A DNA stretch of 50,458 nt from positions 1 through 50,458 of the forward strand of contig JAEYSM010000018.1 of assembly GCA_023434665.1 (NCBI GenBank), given 5' to 3'. This document shows positions 43,844 through 50,458 of this stretch, one piece after another (the stretch's first letter is position 1; each line of letters opens with the position of its first letter). Source of the stretch: Bacteroidota bacterium (GTDB taxonomy: Bacteria > Bacteroidota > Bacteroidia > Bacteroidales > Lentimicrobiaceae). Position numbers and translations under genes: made by a program. The notes below the pieces were generated by a model, which was not told the origin of the DNA, made no database searches, and worked only from the letters and a program-made list of their open reading frames with translations.

Positions 43844-45427
43844 ATGACTGCAATGAGAAGATTTTCAGGTGATAAACCTGAAAAAAGAGGGGAGGATAAA
43901 CCCTTTAGACGACGTGAGTCGGATGGAACCGGTAAGTCAGGTCAAAGAGACAAAAGTGAATACCGGAAAAAAAGTAGTTCATCTGGTGAAGGAGAAGGAG
44001 CACGACCTTATAAAAAGCGTGATGACAGCACTGGAAACAGAAGAGATAATCAGGGAAGCGGACAAAAACCATGGGGCAGGAGAGACAATTCAGAAAGAAA
44101 GCCATGGAGTTCAAGAGATAAAGAAGCAACCGGAAGAAAACCATGGTCAAATCGTGACAATGAAAATTCGGAAAGAAAACCATGGACCAAAAAGGATGAT
44201 GGTGAAAGGAAGCCCTTTACCAGAAGAGACGACTCTGAAAGGAAACCATGGGCTGATAAATCCGGTGAGAACAGAAAACCATGGACAAGAAGAGAAGACG
44301 GTGATAGAAAACCTTGGGGTAACAAGTCAGGTGATGAGAAAAAGCCCTGGACAAGAAAAGAAGAAGGTGACAGAAAACCTTGGGCACACAAAGAAGAGGG
44401 TGATAGAAAACCGCGTACCGGCAGAGAAGGAAATGACAGGAAACCGTGGGCTGATAATACAGATGAAGGCAGAAAACCATGGAGCAGGAATGAAGAGAGT
44501 GAAAGAAAGCCCTGGGCAAGGAGAGAAGATAGTGGCAGAAAACCTTGGGCAAACAAAGAAGATGGTGACAGAAAACCCTGGATAAAAAAAGAAGAGGGTG
44601 ACCGGAAGCCATGGGCAGACAAATCAGGTGACGAAAAAAAGCCCTGGGCAGCCAGAAAGAATGATGGCGAAAGAAAACCCTTCAAAAGAACCGCTGATAA
44701 GGAAAAATCAGATGATGGATTCATCAGACTAAATAAATACATTGCTAATGCTGGTATTTGCTCCCGTAGAGAAGCTGATACAATGATTCAAGCCGGTGCT
44801 GTTAAGGTCAATGGACAGATAGTAACAGAATTAGGAATTAAAGTGGGACCTGATGATAAAGTGCAAATAGGTGATGAGGCGCTTAATCCACAGAAAAAGG
44901 TCTATCTTCTATTAAATAAACCAAAGGGATATATCACAACAGTAGAAGATCCTCAGGACAGGAATACTGTAATGATGCTGGTTAAGGATGCTTGTCGTGA
45001 GCGCATTTATCCGGTCGGGCGACTCGACAGAAACACCTCGGGACTGTTATTAATGACCAATGATGGCGAAATGGCTAAAAAACTAACTCATCCTTCGCAT
45101 AGAGTAAGAAAAATTTACCAGGTGGAAGTTAACCGCAGTTTTTCAAAATCAGATATGATTAAGCTGACTGAAGGGATTGAACTTGAAGATGGAATTATGT
45201 CAGTGGATGAGATTGCATATACTGGAAAAGGAGAAGAAAAGAAAGTACTTGGTGTTGTTATCCATTCAGGAAAGAACAGAGTTGTGAGACGACTTTTTGA
45301 AGCGCTTGATTATGAAGTGGTAAAACTCGACAGAGTGGCATTTGCAAATCTTACCAAAAAAGACTTACCCCGCGGCAGATGGAGGTTTTTAACGGAAAGT
45401 GAGATCAATATGCTTAAAATGATATAA
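43844..45427 (+). CDS. RluB/RsuA-family pseudouridine synthase with long basic KPW-repeat N-terminal domain
   Basis: 527 residues. About 10-290 is a low-complexity, highly charged region with roughly 19 units of the type (E/D/G)RKPW followed by 6-10 Arg/Lys/Asp/Glu-rich residues. After it come an S4 RNA-binding domain (about 291-340, RLNKYIANAGICSRREAD) and the RsuA-type catalytic domain with YPVGRLDRNTSGLL, Asp395 being the catalytic residue. The enzyme probably makes a pseudouridine in 23S (RluB/RluF type) or 16S rRNA; the extension probably binds RNA or ribosomes loosely. Arg/Lys-rich extensions on this family are common in Bacteroidota, but the regularity here is notable. Monocistronic by its own promoter element and terminator. 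Confidence 0.9.
   Translation: MTAMRRFSGDKPEKRGEDKPFRRRESDGTGKSGQRDKSEYRKKSSSSGEGEGARPYKKRDDSTGNRRDNQGSGQKPWGRRDNSERKPWSSRDKEATGRKPWSNRDNENSERKPWTKKDDGERKPFTRRDDSERKPWADKSGENRKPWTRREDGDRKPWGNKSGDEKKPWTRKEEGDRKPWAHKEEGDRKPRTGREGNDRKPWADNTDEGRKPWSRNEESERKPWARREDSGRKPWANKEDGDRKPWIKKEEGDRKPWADKSGDEKKPWAARKNDGERKPFKRTADKEKSDDGFIRLNKYIANAGICSRREADTMIQAGAVKVNGQIVTELGIKVGPDDKVQIGDEALNPQKKVYLLLNKPKGYITTVEDPQDRNTVMMLVKDACRERIYPVGRLDRNTSGLLLMTNDGEMAKKLTHPSHRVRKIYQVEVNRSFSKSDMIKLTEGIELEDGIMSVDEIAYTGKGEEKKVLGVVIHSGKNRVVRRLFEALDYEVVKLDRVAFANLTKKDLPRGRWRFLTESEINMLKMI
44064..44690 (+). repeat. About 19 tandem degenerate KPW-coding units
   Basis: In-frame repeats of 24-42 bases, each carrying the coding core for RKPW (AGAAAACC-ATGG or synonymous). 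Codons vary between units (aaaccatgg, aagccctgg, aaaccttgg), so the units are old or under protein-level selection rather than a recent expansion. The repeat also opens long spurious frames on both strands. Confidence 0.85.
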
Positions 45428-45510
45428 GGATTTATATTGCTTAATAGGGTTTTTGGACGAAATGATCTAAGCTGAAATCGAATCTAACAAGTTTTCATAA
45501 AATTATTTAA

Positions 45511-45542
45511 AGAAGGAAGGCCTTAAGTGCCTTCTTTTTTTT
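45511..45542 (+). terminator. Intrinsic terminator of the pseudouridine synthase gene
   Basis: Arms 45511-45521 and 45529-45539 give an 11-bp stem with two G-U pairs, loop CTTAAGT, and an 8-base T-run starting within the 3' arm. It lies 84 bases after the stop codon and separates this gene from the secreted-protein cluster. Confidence 0.85.
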
Positions 45543-45640
45543 GTTTTTAGAAATCTAAATGTATTTTGTTTTAGTGAGAATTACATCTGCAAAAATGCTT
45601 AAAAAACTAACTATCTGATAATCAACTATAAAAGATTAGC

Positions 45641-45847
45641 AATACGTAAAAATACGTATTCCGAAAAACCATGTCCTGCTACAAAAAAGTAGTATTTTGA
45701 CGTATTGCGCAGCCTTACATCCCGAAATAAATTTGTAGCCATGAAATTGTACCGTGTCGGTATTGTATAAATGACTTTGGGGGAAGTCAGAAATGCAAAG
45801 AATTTTTTCCAAATCCGGCACCAAGGTAATTGGGAAATTAATACGTC
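45641..45847. promoter_or_regulatory. Regulatory gap with four AATACGT motifs before the secreted cluster
   Basis: This is the only gap above 300 bases (45428-45860). After the terminator it holds AATACGT at 45641-45647, the self-complementary AATACGTATT at 45651-45660, the inverted copy ACGTATT at 45700-45706, and AATACGT at 45840-45846. TTTTGACGTATT near 45695-45706 is the exact inverse of AATACGTCAAAA at 45840-45851. A small stem TGCTAC/GTAGTA lies near 45677-45694. No exact TAnnTTTG element is present, so a different sigma factor or an activator may drive the cluster. A nine-codon frame at 45741-45770 directly precedes an ATG but has no support as a gene. Confidence 0.35.
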
Positions 45848-45860
45848 AAAACAAGTTCTT

Positions 45861-46370
45861 ATGAAAAACGCAGTATTCTCTTTACAATCAGTAAAATCTG
45901 AAATAAAGAAAGTAGGAATGGTACTAACCGGAGTAGTTATATTATTAATGATATTAACTGTCAACGGAAGGGCCTATGCACAGGGAGCAGGCAATGAAGA
46001 GTTTGATGACCTAATGTCAAATGTTCACCCTGCCATTTATATAATTAATGGCGAGTATTCAGTTTATGGTGAAGGTGCACCGCAAGTACTTTTTTGTGAC
46101 GTACAATCATTACAGCAGTTAAATACAAGTAATCCTGATTTTGCTTCAGTTCGACTAATCAAGGTAAAAGTCAAATCAGGCCAAAACTTATCTTCAATAT
46201 CTCTTGCTTCACTACCCGATTTTCAATCGCTCAAGTATTTTGCTGTAACATTTCAATATGATGCCTGTGGGAATATGACACCAGAATGCCTGGATGCCCT
46301 TGCTGGCCAAAGTATTCAAACAGAAGGCACAGATGTGAGTCTTTACACCTTCCTATCAATTCCTAATTAA
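45861..46370 (+). CDS. Hypothetical secreted protein
   Basis: 169 residues, not recognised as any named family. The ATG at 45861 gives a normal signal peptide: basic N-region (VKSEIKKVG), hydrophobic core VGMVLTGVVILLMILTV and a likely cleavage after RAYAQ (about residue 42). An upstream in-frame ATG at 45771 would add 30 residues without clear homology. The mature part (GAGNEEFDDLMSNVHPAIYIINGEYSVYGE) is about 125 residues, mixed alpha/beta in appearance, with three Cys (about 81, 134 and 139). It lies 21 bases before the giant secreted protein and presumably shares its transcript, so it may be a partner or chaperone for it; this is inference only. Confidence 0.65.
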   Translation: MKNAVFSLQSVKSEIKKVGMVLTGVVILLMILTVNGRAYAQGAGNEEFDDLMSNVHPAIYIINGEYSVYGEGAPQVLFCDVQSLQQLNTSNPDFASVRLIKVKVKSGQNLSSISLASLPDFQSLKYFAVTFQYDACGNMTPECLDALAGQSIQTEGTDVSLYTFLSIPN

Positions 46371-46391
46371 TCATTGCAAATCGGTCAAGTC

Positions 46392-49300
46392 ATGAAAAAT
46401 ATTTACAAATTTTCAGCAGCGATTCTAATAGGTTTACTTATGTCTGTCATCACTTTCGATGTGCAGGCACAAGTAATTAAGAATTTTACGCAAAGGACAT
46501 CCATTTATTCACCAACGCAGAAGATCTACAATATCAGAGGGGATTTCACCATGATTGGAAATTCCAATATGACCCTGCAGAGCTATGCAGATAACGGGAA
46601 TAATTCAGACCAAATGATTTATGTGGATGTGGATGACGATCCCTATACACTAAACTCATCCTCAGCCAATCTGCAGTTTTCGGGTGAGAACTCAGCATTG
46701 CCTCAGTGTACTGATATCATTTACGCCGGACTGTATTGGACGGGTAGGGCACATGATGGCAATAGCCCGATGACTTTTAGTGTTACAAAAACCGGTGGAC
46801 CGGATGTACCTACAGCTATTAATCTTGATCAAACTGTTTACAATAATGGTAGTGTTAATTACACAGATTATGGATTAAGTTTTTCATCAAATTATTGGGG
46901 TGATAATAGAGTAGTAACATATATATTTGAAACTGACGGTAGTGGTGATACATATACTTTTGTATATAGTTATTCTTCTGTTACCGTTAAAGTTAATAAT
47001 GGCACTCCAACAACACTTGCCATTTCTCAAAACTCGGACCATACTACTGCAACACTGACAACTCCTTATATCATTTTTGAATCAGACGATCTGACTGTTA
47101 CTGTGAAGCAATTACGAAGGAGTTGGAACGATAATTATGCAGTTGTTAATGCAACCGGAATTGCAATGATTCCGGGAACCATTACAAAAAATTACGACAA
47201 AAAGATAGTACAATTGAAACATGAAAGTGAATCATCATACTATCCAGTAACTGCCAACGCAAACGATATCTATTTCCCCTCAAATACCAATGGTAACATG
47301 TACTCAGCATATGCTGAAGTAACTGACTATGTAAGAACTCACGGTATTGGTAACTATTTTGTTGCCGATATGGCTTTACGTGAAGGAGAAGGTGGAGGTA
47401 CCGGTTATTATGGCGGTTGGGGAATGGTTGTGGTTTATGGTAATGCTAAAATGAACTGGCGTGATATTACGATTTTTGATGGTCATGCTTACGTTCAGGG
47501 TTCTACTACTATTAGTTATGAACTGCCAATTACAGGTTTCAATACAGTTCAACACGGTAATGTTCACATGAAACTTGGCGTTATTGCAGGTGAAGGTGAC
47601 AGGGATATCTCAGGTGATTATCTGGATATTCAACAACTGCAGACTAATAATTGGGTTCGTTTGTCACACAGTGGTAACACAACCGGTAATTTCTTTAACG
47701 GCTCAATAAACACCGGTGGTAACGCAAGAGACCTCAACAGAACTAACAATCTGGGTATTGATGTCGCCATGTTTGATATTCCTAATGATAATAATACAGT
47801 AATTACCAATAATCAAACATCCACCAAATTCCGCTATGGTTCAACTCAGGATACTTATATTATCCCTTGTATAGTTATGGGCGTCGATGCCTATATACCT
47901 GTTAGTGAGGGTTTGGTTTCAGTTGAAGAGGTTGATAACAATCCTCCTGCCTCCCCTATAACAGTACTTCCGAATGGTAACATTGAATATAAAGTACAAC
48001 TCAGAAACAGAGGAACAGAGGCAATTAACAATGTTCAGATCACTATTCCAATTCCTTACGCTGCATCATTTGTTAGCGCCTCTGGTGTGTTTATGAACGG
48101 CACTTCCGGTCCTCAACCTATTTATAATGCAAGTGCAGGAGCTACCGGAACCATCATATGGGATTTTGGAACAATGCCTCTGCCTACAGATCCTTCAACA
48201 GTTTACGGTGAATTGACTTTTGTACTCAAAGCAACCAATAACTGTGTAATTCTTATAAACGAAAATTGCACACCAAAAATAACTATCGACGGTTCAATCA
48301 GTGGGGTAGGAGCAACATCTCAGATCTCGTTCAGTAACACAGATTTCATTACCGGTTATATCATGGATGGTGATTGTATAGGTGAACCTATTAATGAGCC
48401 GGTTGAAATAGAAATAGATATGGAAGAATATGTTCTTGCTAACTGCGAAGGATATTCATCCATACAGGAGTTTGACTACTGCAATGCTCCGGGATCAACA
48501 ATACCTTTTACAGATGTTAATGGTAACTTCCCTATTGGATCACGTTTCTATAATGAATATCCTTTAGAAGAACCTTACACTGAATATACGGTAAATACCG
48601 GATTCCCGGCTGTTACCGGAGAAACGCACTATTTTGCAATTCCTCCGGGATTAACAGATTGTTACTTTGAGTTCATTATTAATGTTACAACAGTTAATTC
48701 TGTTCCAACCGTAACATCACCTATTATCTATTGTCAGGGTGCAACTGCATCTCCACTTACTGCTACTCCAAGTAACCCATCTTATAACCTATATTACTTT
48801 ACTACACCAACTGGTGGATCAGCACAGACAAGCATAACACCTTCAACAGCTAATGCAGGAACAACCACTTATTATGTTGCAGAAGGTTATTCTGCCCAGT
48901 GTATTAGTGGCAACAGAGTTCCTATAGAAGTAAGCGTTACCGCTACTCCGGCAATTCCTGTTGTAAATAATCAAACTGTATGTCCATCAGTAGGAAGTAC
49001 GCTTCCATATGAGGCAACCGCATTAGTAGATCATGAGCTTTTATGGTATGAAAATGCAACCGGAGGAGAACCTCTATCAGGTGTTCCTTCAGCAAATATT
49101 GGAACCATTGGCACTTATACAGCATATGTGAGTCAGCAGATGACTGAAGCACCTTATTGCGAAAGTCCGAGAACAGCTGTTACTATCACAGTAGCTGACA
49201 ATGAAGCTCCACAGATTACAAATTGCGAATCATTAATTGACAGAAATGTTGAGGCTAACACAGGTGCCACATACACACATTCAGGAACAGCATGGGATGC

Positions 49301-50327
49301 CACAGCAAGTGACAACTGCAGTTACGTTTTATCTGCTGTTTTATCCGGAGCAACAACCGGTTCAGGTATCACGACACTAAACAATGTTGTATTTAATGAA
49401 GGAACGACTACAGTTACCTGGACTGCATCCGATTTAGCCGGACAGACTGCTGAATGCGAATTCAATGTCGTGATCGCAGCTTCAGCTGACCTGGCTATTC
49501 TAAAAACCGCAGGAACAGCACAGACAGGTCAGGAGCTTGTTTACTCATTAGTTGTGACAAACAACGGACCGGCCGCCGCTCATAATGTACTGATTACAGA
49601 TGATGTAACCGGCATTTTCCCTGCAGGTGCACAATATTCAACAGATAATTTGACTTGGGATGTATGGACAGGATCTTTCACATACACAGGTCCACTGACA
49701 AGCACGGGTACTTTTACAATTTATATAAAAGGTACTGTACCTGTCAATACATGTAATACCATTAATAATACAGCAACAGTATCGAGCAATTGGACAGATC
49801 CTGTTACTGAAAATAATACCTCGCAAATAAGCACTCCGGTAACTGATGTAATTGACCCTGAAATAACATGTGCTCAAGGTCAAACCATTCCAGTTCCATT
49901 TGGTGGATCTTACACCATTAACGGGACAGAATTTGATGCTACAGCAACAGACAATTGTACACTGGCATCAATAGTAAATGACAAGAACGGCACTTCAACT
50001 ATCGGAGGTGAAGTTCTGGTGCCGGGAACACACACAATATACTGGACAGCAACCGACGCTGCAGGCAGAACAGCAACTTGTACAACTACTATAATTATTC
50101 GTGAAACTCCCATTTACTCTGTCGTAAAGAGCGACGTAACATGCTTTGGCTTAGGTAATGGAACAATCACTATTACCGCTCAAGGTGGGACAGCCCCATA
50201 TTATTATTCAATAAATGGATCAGTATTCCAGATGTTCACATCGCCTAAAACAATAGAAAGTTTAGGACCAGGGTCCTATGAAGTGATAGTGAAAGACGCA
50301 AACGAATCAAATGCAATTTGTCAATAA
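46392..50327 (+). CDS. Giant secreted multidomain protein with DUF11, Ig-like, HYR and SprB repeats
   Basis: 1311 residues from the ATG at 46392; a signal peptide ends near residue 27 (FDVQAQ). Order: a large N-terminal region (about 30-505) with YAGLYWTG and GWGMVVVYGNAKM; a DUF11-like repeat (about 520-660); two Ig-like repeats of the CHU type (about 772-855 and 856-935); a HYR-like module (about 937-1030); a second DUF11 repeat (about 1031-1150); another HYR-like module (about 1154-1237); and one SprB-type repeat (about 1240-1306). Such proteins are surface adhesins often exported by the type IX system. It stops right after the SprB repeat with no visible type IX C-terminal sorting domain, which is odd. 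A function in adhesion or gliding is likely but not shown. Confidence 0.85.
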   Translation: MKNIYKFSAAILIGLLMSVITFDVQAQVIKNFTQRTSIYSPTQKIYNIRGDFTMIGNSNMTLQSYADNGNNSDQMIYVDVDDDPYTLNSSSANLQFSGENSALPQCTDIIYAGLYWTGRAHDGNSPMTFSVTKTGGPDVPTAINLDQTVYNNGSVNYTDYGLSFSSNYWGDNRVVTYIFETDGSGDTYTFVYSYSSVTVKVNNGTPTTLAISQNSDHTTATLTTPYIIFESDDLTVTVKQLRRSWNDNYAVVNATGIAMIPGTITKNYDKKIVQLKHESESSYYPVTANANDIYFPSNTNGNMYSAYAEVTDYVRTHGIGNYFVADMALREGEGGGTGYYGGWGMVVVYGNAKMNWRDITIFDGHAYVQGSTTISYELPITGFNTVQHGNVHMKLGVIAGEGDRDISGDYLDIQQLQTNNWVRLSHSGNTTGNFFNGSINTGGNARDLNRTNNLGIDVAMFDIPNDNNTVITNNQTSTKFRYGSTQDTYIIPCIVMGVDAYIPVSEGLVSVEEVDNNPPASPITVLPNGNIEYKVQLRNRGTEAINNVQITIPIPYAASFVSASGVFMNGTSGPQPIYNASAGATGTIIWDFGTMPLPTDPSTVYGELTFVLKATNNCVILINENCTPKITIDGSISGVGATSQISFSNTDFITGYIMDGDCIGEPINEPVEIEIDMEEYVLANCEGYSSIQEFDYCNAPGSTIPFTDVNGNFPIGSRFYNEYPLEEPYTEYTVNTGFPAVTGETHYFAIPPGLTDCYFEFIINVTTVNSVPTVTSPIIYCQGATASPLTATPSNPSYNLYYFTTPTGGSAQTSITPSTANAGTTTYYVAEGYSAQCISGNRVPIEVSVTATPAIPVVNNQTVCPSVGSTLPYEATALVDHELLWYENATGGEPLSGVPSANIGTIGTYTAYVSQQMTEAPYCESPRTAVTITVADNEAPQITNCESLIDRNVEANTGATYTHSGTAWDATASDNCSYVLSAVLSGATTGSGITTLNNVVFNEGTTTVTWTASDLAGQTAECEFNVVIAASADLAILKTAGTAQTGQELVYSLVVTNNGPAAAHNVLITDDVTGIFPAGAQYSTDNLTWDVWTGSFTYTGPLTSTGTFTIYIKGTVPVNTCNTINNTATVSSNWTDPVTENNTSQISTPVTDVIDPEITCAQGQTIPVPFGGSYTINGTEFDATATDNCTLASIVNDKNGTSTIGGEVLVPGTHTIYWTATDAAGRTATCTTTIIIRETPIYSVVKSDVTCFGLGNGTITITAQGGTAPYYYSINGSVFQMFTSPKTIESLGPGSYEVIVKDANESNAICQ

Positions 50328-50377
50328 ACAGAACATAAACCCAACAACGAATAATTAAAACAAAACACACACAAGTC

Positions 50378-50458
50378 ATGAAAAAGTATTTACTTACCCT
50401 GATTTCAATATTGGTACTCACGGTATTCGCAATAGAAGCAAATGCACAATGTACTGTT
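50378..50458 (+). CDS. Secreted protein, N-terminus only
   Basis: The first 27 codons of a gene cut by the window end: MKKYLLTLISILVLTVFAIE then ANAQCTV, a clear signal peptide with predicted cleavage at ANAQ. Starts 50 bases after the giant protein gene, so it is likely in the same cluster. In this phylum a PorP/SprF-type or another repeat protein often follows an SprB-like gene, but nothing here shows which it is. Confidence 0.6.
   Translation, partial: MKKYLLTLISILVLTVFAIEANAQCTV

Noticed and set aside
43869..44585. A 238-codon open frame in another plus-strand frame of the pseudouridine synthase gene, and antisense frames of 92 to 230 codons over 43905-44742
   Set aside because: All come from the repetitive, stop-poor KPW-coding repeats; their products are low-complexity shadows, and none has a promoter or known domain.
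45741..45770. Nine-codon frame MKLYRVGIV followed directly by an ATG at 45771
   Set aside because: Too short to judge, with no ribosome-binding site or attenuator hairpin around it; the signal peptide favours the start at 45861.
50300..50378. Frameshift joining the giant protein to the next gene
   Set aside because: The next reading begins with its own ATG and a clear signal peptide after 50 bases of non-coding DNA; no continuing SprB sequence is seen in other frames there.
1..50458. tRNA or rRNA genes, CRISPR arrays, insertion sequences, prophage genes, defence systems
   Set aside because: I looked through the gaps and gene set and recognised none; a covariance-model search for small RNAs was not possible here.

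Overview
The window is a chromosomal segment from a member of the Bacteroidota, most likely an environmental Bacteroidales-type organism. The grounds are: ten copies of the Bacteroidota -7 promoter element TAnnTTTG, correctly placed in front of genes; a purH-mreBCD block; an F-type ATPase operon in the order BEFHAG; GH3, DUF3109 and DUF4369/TlpA-type proteins; a YjeB/RluB-type pseudouridine synthase with a long basic repeat extension; and a giant secreted protein with SprB and CHU-type Ig-like repeats. No tRNA, rRNA, CRISPR array, transposase or prophage gene was recognised. Almost all DNA is coding; only one gap exceeds 300 bp (45428-45860).

Layout. 1-7454 (minus): truncated tryptophanase; then the run dxs, AsmA-like protein, orphan sensor histidine kinase. 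7565-11494 (plus): trkA-trkH potassium uptake pair and an endonuclease/exonuclease/phosphatase-family protein. 11510-16787 (minus): a tight five-gene run of MATE exporter, GT2 and GT9 glycosyltransferases (probably LPS core), YegS-type lipid kinase and HemW. 16926-21568 (plus): mlaE-mlaF-mlaD lipid transport, then a GH3-family protein and a LysE-type exporter. 21654-24900 (minus): MacB-type permease and recJ. 25093-29052 (plus): purH, mreB, mreC, mreD. 29180-30738: a TlpA-type lipoprotein facing tadA. 30975-36551 (plus): atpB-E-F-H-A-G followed by ferritin. 36671-40513 (minus): fbaA, metG, DUF3109. 40635-43642: eIF2B-like protein facing oligopeptidase B. 43844-45427: the repeat-extended pseudouridine synthase. 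45861-50458 (plus): a cluster of secreted proteins, the last cut by the window end.

How the genes relate. Much of the window is envelope biology: lipid asymmetry (Mla), LPS sugars (GT2/GT9), cell shape (MreBCD), outer-membrane biogenesis (AsmA-like), thiol redox (TlpA) and surface adhesion (SprB-repeat protein). The rest is core metabolism and translation (isoprenoids, purines, glycolysis, ATP synthase, MetRS, TadA, RecJ).

The observations I consider most worth checking are: a strong intrinsic-terminator-like hairpin between atpE and atpF that could set c-subunit stoichiometry; the GH3-LysE pair; the bacterial eIF2B-like protein; the 19-unit KPW repeat domain fused to a pseudouridine synthase; and the regulatory gap with four AATACGT motifs in front of the secreted cluster. 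I do not see convincing evidence for a wholly new multi-gene system.
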